Origin: a bacterium Ga0077546
GTDB taxonomy: Bacteria; Cyanobacteriota; Vampirovibrionia; Obscuribacterales; Obscuribacteraceae
Assembly (NCBI GenBank): GCA_001464165.1
Contig: LNEX01000038.1
Location: forward strand, 1 to 8,195
DNA length: 8,195 bases
Reading direction: 5' to 3'
The stretch's first letter is position 1, and every line of letters begins with the position of its first letter. Under the pieces are notes generated by a model, which saw only the letters and a program-made list of their open reading frames with translations, searched no databases and was not told the DNA's origin. Positions 1 through 7,820 of this stretch are shown piece by piece. The position numbers were made by a program, and so were the translations under genes.

Positions 1-1
1 A

Positions 2-944
2 TGGGGTTATATCGATAAAAACGGAAAAACTGTTATCAAACCTGCATTCGACGCGGCCAAAACTTTTAGTCAAGGGCTTGCTCCTGTAAAGCTAGCAAAG
101 GTAGGCAATGCGAGCAAGAATGACAAAGATAGCAAAGCTGCTAAAGATTCGGCGCGTTGGGTCTACATCGATAGGAATGGAAAACAAGTCTTTGCTGAGA
201 CCTATGAAGAAGCTCAGCCATTTGTCCAGGGATTAGCCGTAGTCAAATACCAGGGTCACGCTGGCGCCATCAATGGTAACGGTAATATGGTCATACCAGC
301 TAAATATGATGTTGTCTACAATGCTGATAGCGGAAAAGTTGTAGCAGCTCTAGGAGATGGCTTATCAGGTCAAAACCCAGACCAGACACTCGACTGCCTT
401 GACCAATCCGGCCATCTTTCTTTTACCAAACAGATTCACGGTATTACCTTAAAGAACCTCAAACCACTACTCTGGGTAAAGAGTAATAGTGATACTAACA
501 ATGGTGCTGACAATTTGATCAGACCGCTCAGTCCCTTTGCTTCACCGGGGTTTTCCGAATCAAAATCAATCAGTCAGGTAAAGGATAAATTTAGTATAGA
601 CCAGCAATTTTCAGCCAAGGCGTTTCAAGGGTTTTACGACTATATTTTCCCTGTATCTGAAAACTACTTTGTCGCTTACTCAGACGACAATGGTGGCAAG
701 ATGGACTACCGAGGTGGCAAGCCAGAAGAAGGCGACGGTATCTGGAACAACACGGCCTTTAGATTTTATGATGCAGCCCCTTTCCACAGCGGCATGGGTC
801 TTGTCCAAGAGACCAAAGGTGGCCCATATGGCTACATCAACAAGAGTGGTCAGTACGCTTTTAAAACTACATATGAACACGCTCGCTCTTTTAGCGATGG
901 GCTCGCTCTTGTCGGTTTGAGCGCAGAGAGCAAGACCGAGAACT

Positions 945-946
<2 letters not shown>
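2..946 (+). CDS. WG-repeat protein, C-terminal part (5' truncated)
   Basis: The frame is open from the first bases of the window, so this is the last 314 residues of a longer protein; the first in-frame ATG, at 287, is internal and not the true start. It shows WG (KWG) repeats, with the pattern (W/Y)GYI(D/N)-x-(N/S)G-x-.-.-.-x-Y/F-x-x-A-x-x-F-x-x-GLA-V. Clear units lie at residues 1-31 (begins WGYIDKNGK), about 50-81 (WVYIDRNGK ... FVQGLAVVKY), a degenerate one at about 81-104 (GAINGNG ... IPAKYD), and a terminal one at 276-306 (YGYINKSGQ ... FSDGLALVGL). Between about residues 115 and 250 the repeat is hardly recognisable, leaving an S/D/N-rich insertion and a partial unit (FYDAAPFHSGMGLV). 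WG repeats form beta-rich modules thought to bind partners; no enzymatic motif is seen and the cell location cannot be judged because the N-terminus is missing. It converges on the caspase-like gene with a 42-nt gap. Family is fairly sure, function unknown. Confidence 0.85.
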
Positions 947-2755
<1,809 letters not shown>

Positions 2756-2763
2756 CAACTTAA

Positions 2764-2767
2764 CCTC
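2764..2767 (-). promoter_or_regulatory. Shine-Dalgarno GAGG of the caspase-like gene, overlapping the upstream stop
   Basis: GAGG lies 8 nt before ATG 2755. Its first two bases (GA) are the last two of the TGA stop (2768-2766) of the hydrolase gene. This arrangement supports termination-reinitiation coupling and decides the start of the downstream gene. Confidence 0.65.
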
Positions 2768-4586
2768 AACGATCACTTCCATGCAAGAGCGATATGCTTG
2801 CTGAAACCATTCCACCAGGTGAAGCCATCAGGCGAACCAAACTGCTATCGCTAGAATTAGTAACCTGGGCAAGTGCTGAAAAATCATCAGGAATCATCAC
2901 TGGCCTTGGATCATCCCACGATAGTTTCATGCGTGTCGGACAAAGATCTTTTGAACCCGTCTCATCTGCAGAGACAAAGGCAGTCATAGTACGGTTTTTA
3001 AGCGACTCTGGCGTGACATCAACTTTTTCACTGGCAAACACAAGTCCAAGTTGCTCAGTACCAGGATGTTGGTCAAATTCCATCCATCCAGTTGCAGGAA
3101 TGGGGTAATCTTTTCCACGAGATAGAAAATTTTGAGTACCGTATTGGCTGTTCGGAAAGAGAACATCGCTCTTGCCGGTTGTACCTGCTTTCATGACAAG
3201 GTAGGCATAACCATCGCTTTGCGGAATCAAATGGAAGCGAATCTTATCGCCTGTTTTGAATTGCATTTTGTTGTTGCAGCGGAAGACTTTACCGTTTCTG
3301 TCCAGTTCAATCCAAAAGTTGATTTGCGGAGATTGCGACGCTAGTCGATGCTTAAATTCAGTCGGTTGTGGCAGAGGCGGCAGTGTCGCGACTTTCTCGA
3401 CAGGAGCAGTAGCAGCAGGAGTAGTACTGGTTGCTCCATTCTGAGAAGAACTTGCGCTCGCGATTTCGCTGCCCGAATACTCTTTCATCGATGCCACCAC
3501 GGGCAGTTTAGCCATAGAAATAGCGACAGCAGGATCTAAAGGAGAGACATTTTTGTCAATCCACGTCGTCACGAAACCAACGTCATCGGGTCTGAACTGA
3601 TTTTCTTCAAATAGCAGATGCTCTGAGTTCTTGCTCAAAACCAATTGGCGATTTGGCGTGGCAAGGCGCTCGAAGAGCCTCCAAGTTCCCTCAGGACGAA
3701 TCAATTTATCATCCGTACCTTGCAAAAACAGAACTGGCGTGTCCTTTATAAATTTGGCAACTTCTAGATTGCCCTTCATAAAGAAGTCGAATTGCACAAA
3801 GTCTTTTGCCGAAAAGTAGGTTCGCATCAGCGGGTCGTTTTTCCACACACTGCGCAGATCTTCATTATCTGAAATTTTCTGCACGGCAGCGAAGGCAGCA
3901 CCATCCATCGGCTTACTATAATCACCGGTGATAGTGTTCAAAATGGAAGTCTTGGTGACCTTTTTCTCGCTGTCACTCATGGCAAAACGATCGCGCGCCG
4001 GCACCGCACAAATAAGCCCTGAAATCAGTTCGGGATAGAGTGCTGTCGCTCGCAGCGCAATGGCACCGCCCAGCGACTCTCCTAGTAAGATCACAGGCAG
4101 ACCAGGGTGATTCTTGTGAATTTGTTGGAGCGTAGCTTTGATATCGACTAGATCACCGTCAAAATCCATTCCTTCGCGGTTATTGTAGTCTTTTAGTTCG
4201 CCGAAACCTCGCAAATCTGTCGCGTAAGTGGCAATGCCATTCTTGGCCATCTCCTTGCCAAAGGCGGCATAACAACCTTTGTGCAAGCTAAATCCATGAA
4301 TACATAACATAGCCACCCTGGGCTTGACATCGGCAGGCGGCAGCCAAGAAAGGCATGGGGCATTTTTAGCAGCCTTGGTCGGGATACGTAGCTGCTTGGA
4401 GCCAACTTCTTGGTCATCTATTGGAAGGCTGGCTTCATGGTTTTTGCGGGGAACGTCTGGCGCACTGCTTTCTGCAAGCGCTTTCGCTTCAATGGCAAAG
4501 GAACTAAAACTGAAACTAAAGCTGAAAATGACGCACAGAAAAGCCCCGAGTGCCAGCCTTATAATGCTTTTGCGGACTAATGTCAC
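2766..4586 (-). CDS. Secreted alpha/beta hydrolase (monoacylglycerol lipase-like) fused to DUF4384
   Basis: 606 residues. A signal peptide spans about 1-31 (charged MTLVRKSIIR, a hydrophobic core with an F-S run, end FA). The alpha/beta-hydrolase domain at about 75-345 resembles the Hydrolase_4/monoglyceride lipase group: oxyanion-hole segment CIHGFSLH (H97-G98), nucleophile elbow GESLGG with S171, acid D293 in GTDD, and H323 in SEHLL. The triad looks complete, so an ester- or amide-hydrolysing activity on a small lipid or acyl substrate outside the cytoplasm is likely; the substrate is unknown. A Ser/Thr/Ala/Pro-rich linker (about 370-412) leads to a DUF4384 domain at about 422-520 (FWIELDRNGK, GDKIRFHL, DGYAYLV, VLFPNSQYG, LGLVFASEK). 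DUF4384 is often found with caspase-fold domains, and the next gene is a caspase-fold protein 10 nt downstream. Start: GTG with GGAGG 6 nt upstream. It is distantly paralogous to the hydrolase at 5085-6182. Domain calls are sure, substrate is not. Confidence 0.92.
   Translation of the reverse strand: MTLVRKSIIRLALGAFLCVIFSFSFSFSSFAIEAKALAESSAPDVPRKNHEASLPIDDQEVGSKQLRIPTKAAKNAPCLSWLPPADVKPRVAMLCIHGFSLHKGCYAAFGKEMAKNGIATYATDLRGFGELKDYNNREGMDFDGDLVDIKATLQQIHKNHPGLPVILLGESLGGAIALRATALYPELISGLICAVPARDRFAMSDSEKKVTKTSILNTITGDYSKPMDGAAFAAVQKISDNEDLRSVWKNDPLMRTYFSAKDFVQFDFFMKGNLEVAKFIKDTPVLFLQGTDDKLIRPEGTWRLFERLATPNRQLVLSKNSEHLLFEENQFRPDDVGFVTTWIDKNVSPLDPAVAISMAKLPVVASMKEYSGSEIASASSSQNGATSTTPAATAPVEKVATLPPLPQPTEFKHRLASQSPQINFWIELDRNGKVFRCNNKMQFKTGDKIRFHLIPQSDGYAYLVMKAGTTGKSDVLFPNSQYGTQNFLSRGKDYPIPATGWMEFDQHPGTEQLGLVFASEKVDVTPESLKNRTMTAFVSADETGSKDLCPTRMKLSWDDPRPVMIPDDFSALAQVTNSSDSSLVRLMASPGGMVSASISLLHGSDR
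4503..4526 (-). repeat. Codon-pair repeat (Phe-Ser)4 inside a signal peptide
   Basis: Residues 21-28 of the hydrolase-DUF4384 protein are four Phe-Ser pairs coded by alternating TTC/TTT and AGC/AGT. The pattern approximates two copies of a 12-bp unit. It sits in the hydrophobic core of the signal peptide and probably arose by local duplication. Confidence 0.7.
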
Positions 4587-4592
4587 TTACGG

Positions 4593-4597
4593 CCTCC
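4593..4597 (-). promoter_or_regulatory. Shine-Dalgarno GGAGG for the hydrolase-DUF4384 gene
   Basis: GGAGG lies 6 nt upstream of GTG 4586. It is the strongest ribosome-binding site in the window and fixes the non-ATG start, which is followed directly by a well-formed signal peptide. Confidence 0.8.
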
Positions 4598-4712
4598 ACT
4601 GTCATTTCAACCGTTTGCCCTTAGCTCGTGATTAGCCAATAAAATTGAGTTTCAGTTACTGAGAAATGTAGGGGCAGCGTGGGGGCGCCATTTTGCTATC
4701 CCCTGAAAAGTT

Positions 4713-4786
4713 CACCCTCGGAGCGACTCGAACGCCCGACACCCTCCTTAGGACGGAGGTGTTCTATCCAACTGAACTACGAGGGC
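4713..4786 (-). tRNA. tRNA-Arg, anticodon CCU
   Basis: A complete 74-nt cloverleaf is seen on the minus strand. Acceptor GCCCTCG pairs with CGAGGGT, the first pair being G-U. The D stem is GTTC/GAAC with loop AGTTGGATA. The anticodon stem is CCTCC/GGAGG with 7-nt loop GTCCTAA, giving anticodon CCT (plus-strand 4750-4752, read AGG) with T33 and A37. The variable loop is 5 nt. The T stem is GGGCG/CGCTC with loop TTCGAGT. The discriminator is G73 and CCA is not encoded. It reads the rare AGG arginine codon. It stands alone between genes, and no duplicated 3' end that would mark an integrated element is seen in the window. Confidence 0.95.
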
Positions 4787-4790
4787 ATTT

Positions 4791-5068
4791 TTAAAGCATA
4801 ACAGTTTCGGCCATTAGACTCAAATCATATATACGAACATTAACATGCTCCAGCCAAGCCGGATTCACCAGCACATACAGCTCTTGGTCATCACCTACGA
4901 TAACACTACAGTAAGGTGGCGGATATGGCACTCGCAAGTAGCTCACCCTCGAACTCGAAGGTAGTTGCCAATCAATTTTCAAGCCACAGAAAAAACCGTT
5001 CTTATTGATTCTATGGATGGGTCTCCGACAGAAAGTAAGTGGACGTCAACAAAGCGCATGATCGGCAT
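4791..5068 (-). pseudogene. Possible small gene interrupted by one frameshift (unknown protein)
   Basis: Sixteen nt after the stop of the 5085-6182 hydrolase, an ATG at 5068 opens MPIMRFVDVHLLSVGDPS..., which ends at TGA 4981-4979. A second frame is open from 5045 down to TAA at 4791, next to the tRNA, and codes a protein-like tail (KIDWQLPSSS, YLRVPYPPPYCSVIVGDDQE, LYVLVNPAWLEHV). The two frames overlap at a T6 run (minus strand GGTTTTTTC, about 4990-4997). Inserting one T, or a -1 ribosomal slip there, joins them into a coherent 92-residue protein. Without a shift, the second part could start only at TTG 4982, with no good ribosome site. I do not recognise the protein, and no signal peptide or membrane helix is seen. 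It may be a decayed gene, a sequencing error in a homopolymer, or chance open frames. Confidence 0.35.
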
Positions 5069-5084
5069 CTCGTTTTTTTTGTCA

Positions 5085-6182
5085 CTACCTGGTGACGGTG
5101 CCACCAAGGTCCGTGATGTTTTGATTCAAACCTTCAAGCTTTGCTAATTGATCATGGCTGTGATCGGTCAACCAATTGACTATGGCATTCACCGAAGCTG
5201 CGCGCAAATACATGGTTTCTAACTGCAGGTGTCCATAATTTCCACGCCAGGCCAAAGTCTGATCGTCAGAAGGCATAGCGTTCATCAGCTTGGTCACGTG
5301 CTCCGGTGAAACACAGCCATCCGCGCTACCCTGCAAGATAAGCACTGCTAGTTTAGGCGAAGTCGATTTACCGAAGTTATCGGTTTTTGCACAAAATGCA
5401 TCGGTTGAAAGAAGCGCTTTTAATGTCAGTTCTTTGCGAGTCAATGGGTCATCAGTCATTTCTTTTTGCACTTCTACGCGCGACGAGCAGAGATTGGCAA
5501 AAAATGATTTCAAGCTTAATTCATGCGATGGCGTAACAATCGCTTTAATGCCTTGTCTTATTTGTCCGCGTCCGGCATACATATCTTTGTTCAAAGCAGT
5601 TGCTGGAGCCGATAGAACAGTGCCCATGACCAGCTCAGGATGCTCGGCCGCCAGGCGCACACAGAATGTGCAGCCGAGGCTCTCACCCAGCGCGATGACG
5701 CGGGTTTCTGGATATTTAGCTTTGACCAGTTTCGCCAGCTCTACGATTTCTTCGTAGCTTTTCTCGTGATTGACTTTGGTTCGGTCATCATCAGCAGTAC
5801 TGAATTGTTTTCTTTGGTCGAAATGGCAGCGGCCAAATCCTCGCATGTCTATGGCGATGAAACCCATGCCATTTACTGCCAAGCTGCGAGCCAGCACACG
5901 AAAACGCCTGCCATGAAGAGTTAGCCCATGAATGCCAATGAAGATTGCCTTGGGCCTTGTGCCCACCGGCATCCATTGATAGGTTGGAATGTTTAGAGCT
6001 TTTGTATATTCGCCGTCTTCAATGTATGAATATTTGGCGGCAAGCTCGGGTTTGATGATTTCGACATAACTTGCAGGCATGGTGCTTTCAGCGGCCAGAG
6101 CGGCTCCTGGAGTCACGATGGATACAATGGTCGATAATAGGGCGGGGGCAAATCCTAACCAAAAACCTTTTCTACTTTGCAT
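5085..6182 (-). CDS. Secreted alpha/beta hydrolase (monoacylglycerol lipase/S33-like)
   Basis: With ATG 6182 the product is 365 residues; an in-frame ATG at 6212 would add ten. I prefer 6182 because AGGA lies 4 nt upstream and the protein then begins as a standard signal peptide (MQSRKGFW, hydrophobic core, GAALA/AES), while 6212 has no clear ribosome site. The following positions use the longer form. The alpha/beta-hydrolase domain spans about 85-350: GIHGLTLHG (H95-G96, oxyanion-hole segment), DMRGFGR, nucleophile elbow GESLGC with S178, acid D298 in GSADG, and H328 in YGHLQ. The triad looks complete, so a lipase, esterase or acyl-hydrolase role in the periplasm or outside is likely; the substrate is unknown. 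The elbow ends in Cys where most relatives have Gly. It shares several motifs with the hydrolase domain at 2766-4586 but has no DUF4384 tail. A possible small frameshifted gene follows 16 nt later. Confidence 0.9.
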   Translation of the reverse strand: MQSRKGFWLGFAPALLSTIVSIVTPGAALAAESTMPASYVEIIKPELAAKYSYIEDGEYTKALNIPTYQWMPVGTRPKAIFIGIHGLTLHGRRFRVLARSLAVNGMGFIAIDMRGFGRCHFDQRKQFSTADDDRTKVNHEKSYEEIVELAKLVKAKYPETRVIALGESLGCTFCVRLAAEHPELVMGTVLSAPATALNKDMYAGRGQIRQGIKAIVTPSHELSLKSFFANLCSSRVEVQKEMTDDPLTRKELTLKALLSTDAFCAKTDNFGKSTSPKLAVLILQGSADGCVSPEHVTKLMNAMPSDDQTLAWRGNYGHLQLETMYLRAASVNAIVNWLTDHSHDQLAKLEGLNQNITDLGGTVTR

Positions 6183-6212
6183 AACTTCCTGCTTTGACAA
6201 TCGCGATTTCAT

Positions 6213-6600
6213 ATTTTAGTCGATCTCACTTTGCTTTAGGTGATGGGATCATATGCGAAGTTCAAAATGCTAACACCATGGTCCTTTTCAATTTTAACGA
6301 GCCATATCAGCCGCTGGCAGATAATTCTGGCGGTATATTTTGTGGCACATCATTCGACCACTTAAAGGTGAAGAGGGCGCAGAGATTTTTGATTTTCTTT
6401 GATCGAAAAACTTAGTGGCGTTGGCGGTGGCATCTTTTCTTCTCCCATTTCTGAACTTTAAAGCACCAAAAGTACAGGAAATCAGGATTGTCTTTCAACT
6501 AACCGAACAGACACAAACAATCTTGTAGTTGCATTTCCCGCGAGAAAGTGGCATAAAGGAATGAAGTTCAGAAATTATTTAGCAAAGCAATGGATTCATA
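6213..6600. other. Divergent intergenic region (388 nt) with an inverted repeat and candidate promoter
   Basis: This separates the minus-strand hydrolase from the plus-strand Yip1-like gene and must hold both promoters. A perfect 12-bp inverted repeat (ATTTCTGAACTT 6447-6458; AAGTTCAGAAAT 6564-6575) brackets the candidate plus promoter at 6529-6557. A related GAAGTTCAAAAT lies at 6257-6268. An open frame starting at TTG 6194 runs to 6415 but overlaps the hydrolase start, lacks a ribosome site and looks like no protein I know, so I treat the stretch as non-coding. Confidence 0.6.
6529..6557 (+). promoter_or_regulatory. Candidate sigma-70-type promoter for the Yip1-like gene
   Basis: TTGCAT (6529-6534), a 17-nt spacer and CATAAA (6552-6557) resemble -35 and -10 boxes. 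The match is partial (roughly 4 of 6 at -10), so this is the best candidate seen rather than a firm call. It would give a leader of about 35 nt. Confidence 0.3.
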
Positions 6601-7314
6601 ATGACTCTAGATTCAACTGAACAAAAAATACCGGAACTAAGAGGAGCAGCCTTCTTTGCTGAATGCATGAAGGCTTTGCGCGGTTTTCCGTCAGCAGCAC
6701 GGGCACTAATTCTTAGTCCATCAAGATTTTTCAAGTCTCCGGCATTTGAAGAGCCACCAGAGTACAGGCTAGCGCAAGCTACCACTTTTCTTTTCGTGAC
6801 AGCCGTGATGGTGACAATCACAGAATACATTGCATTTTACAGCGGTGAAATCACCTACTACTTCCCCCAAATAGTACAGAAGGTATTGGCGCTCATTGGA
6901 TGGAATTATGTATTCGCCATGGTCATGCACATTGTGCTCAAGATCTTCAGGAGCAAGGGTGCTTTCATAGACACTCTAGTGAGCGCCAATTATTGCAGTG
7001 CGCAATTTATTGTGGTTGGAATCTGCAACCTGATCGTGGCCACTATGAGAGTCGTAATACCTTACGGCGATTCCAGCAAATCGTTAGTACAGTGGTTTGT
7101 TTCTTGCTGCGTCGACCCTTTTTTTTTGACTTTGCCGATGGTCTTGCCGCTTTACGGCTGCTTCATTTTTATTCGAGGTATTCAAGCCTTGCATAAAATA
7201 TCGAGGGCAAGGACTTCATTAGCCGTCTACGGTCCGGTGATTTTGTTCTTTCTTCCGACTGTGATTGGCGCCGTGATTATTGCGCTCGTTCTTGGCATGC
7301 TCACTCGCCACTGA
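6601..7314 (+). CDS. Yip1-family polytopic membrane protein
   Basis: 237 residues. A cytoplasmic-looking N-terminus with the segment ALILSPSRFFKSP (about 36-47) precedes five predicted membrane segments at about 58-81, 92-115, 122-150, 170-193 and 208-234. The stretch FRSKGAFIDTLVSANYCSAQF between helices 2 and 3 matches the bacterial Yip1-domain pattern (small Gly-rich loop, then D-T-L and a Y-S-x-P/Q-like turn). Bacterial Yip1-domain proteins are integral inner-membrane proteins of poorly defined function; in eukaryotes the family acts in vesicle trafficking, which should not be transferred here. GGA lies 6 nt before the ATG, and a four-codon ORF (ATG GAT TCA TAA, 6590-6601) overlaps the start as TAATG. 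A T9 run inside the gene (7119-7127) is a possible slippage site. Family assignment is moderately sure. Confidence 0.82.
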   Translation: MTLDSTEQKIPELRGAAFFAECMKALRGFPSAARALILSPSRFFKSPAFEEPPEYRLAQATTFLFVTAVMVTITEYIAFYSGEITYYFPQIVQKVLALIGWNYVFAMVMHIVLKIFRSKGAFIDTLVSANYCSAQFIVVGICNLIVATMRVVIPYGDSSKSLVQWFVSCCVDPFFLTLPMVLPLYGCFIFIRGIQALHKISRARTSLAVYGPVILFFLPTVIGAVIIALVLGMLTRH

Positions 7315-7519
7315 GTGTAACCAATTGTCCTTGAGGCCCTGTTTGATTGTAGCGAAGATTGGCTTGTCTATTCGTGACAAAAGGTATGGCTTGTTCTTTT
7401 CTACCGCATCCACTTGCGGTAACTATTTGACACGTATTAGGCACATAAACCCTTAAGGTACTCCTAAGGTATTTGAACCTCTAGACTTCGCTACCTCTCA
7501 GACTTCAATTATTTCCTTA

Positions 7520-7547
7520 GCGCTGGATAAGTACGCTTCGCCAGCGG
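7520..7547 (-). terminator. Weak hairpin downstream of the small membrane-anchored gene
   Basis: CGCTGG (7521-7526) pairs with CCAGCG (7541-7546) around a 14-nt loop, just past the TAG at 7552-7554 on the minus strand. Only CTAAGGAAATAATT follows, with no T run, so it is a weak or factor-dependent terminator at best. Confidence 0.2.
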
Positions 7548-7551
7548 TTGA

Positions 7552-7803
7552 CTACTTAGAACTTTTTGCCCCAAGTACAAACAAGCCGCCAATAACCACC
7601 GCCACTACAGCCTCTTGCACAAGCAGGCGCCCGTAATCGATAGAATCGGCTGTTGTTGACTTCAACTTGACATTTATATCTAGACCAAGCAAATTGGCAT
7701 GGGCAACATTTTGCACTTCCGGAGGCTTCCACAAGAAGCTATAGCCCATAGCTGAGGCTTGGCCATCAGCATCAACAGACTGCCAAGGCGGATAGATGAC
7801 CAT
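7552..7803 (-). CDS. Small protein of unknown function with C-terminal membrane anchor
   Basis: 83 residues from ATG 7803. It has a YPPWQ motif near the N-terminus, GYSFLWKPP at about 20-28, then IDYGRLLVQEAVVAVVIGGLF, the last part a single membrane helix at about 64-78 with a short basic tail. Small bacterial proteins with YPPW, a following W/F-x-PP and an I-D-x-x-R-L-L segment next to a membrane helix are familiar as hypothetical proteins, usually with an extra N-terminal helix that is absent here. It lies 17 nt after the YfhO-like stop, on the same strand, so it is probably cotranscribed. The purine-rich AGAGAAGGG abuts the ATG, closer than a normal Shine-Dalgarno. The frame stays open further upstream (WPKIGDTREG) with no usual start codon, so the true start is uncertain. 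Confidence 0.6.
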   Translation of the reverse strand: MVIYPPWQSVDADGQASAMGYSFLWKPPEVQNVAHANLLGLDINVKLKSTTADSIDYGRLLVQEAVVAVVIGGLFVLGAKSSK

Positions 7804-7820
7804 CCCTTCTCTAGTATCGC

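Noticed and set aside
4652..4662. 11-bp palindrome TCAGTTACTGA between the tRNA and the hydrolase-DUF4384 gene
   Set aside because: It could be an operator, but it is short, single and not tied to a convincing promoter.
4713..4786. tRNA-Arg as an integration site for a mobile element
   Set aside because: No integrase gene and no second copy of the tRNA 3' end in the window.
5080..5096. Hairpin GTCAC-CAGGTA-GTGAC at the end of the 5085-6182 hydrolase, next to an eight-base homopolymer
   Set aside because: On the minus strand, where the gene is transcribed, the run is A8 rather than T8. The T run lies on the wrong side for a plus-strand terminator too.
4965..5147. Plus-strand 60-codon open frame opposite the possible small gene
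   Set aside because: TTG start, it runs antisense into the hydrolase 3' end, and it has no recognisable motif.
6194..6415. Plus-strand 73-codon open frame upstream of the Yip1-like gene
   Set aside because: TTG start, no ribosome site, overlap with the hydrolase start and no protein-like features; probably a chance frame in the intergenic region.
7402..7421. Hairpin TACCGC/GCGGTA in the 7315-7551 gap
   Set aside because: Six base pairs, eight-nt loop and no T run on either strand; not supported as a terminator.
7427..7432. TTGACA as a -35 box in the 7315-7551 gap
   Set aside because: No acceptable -10 element at 16-18 nt and no gene downstream on the plus strand.
7451..7471. CCTTAAGG palindrome and two (C/T)TAAGGTA copies in the 7315-7551 gap
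   Set aside because: Too short and low in information to call a repeat family or binding site.
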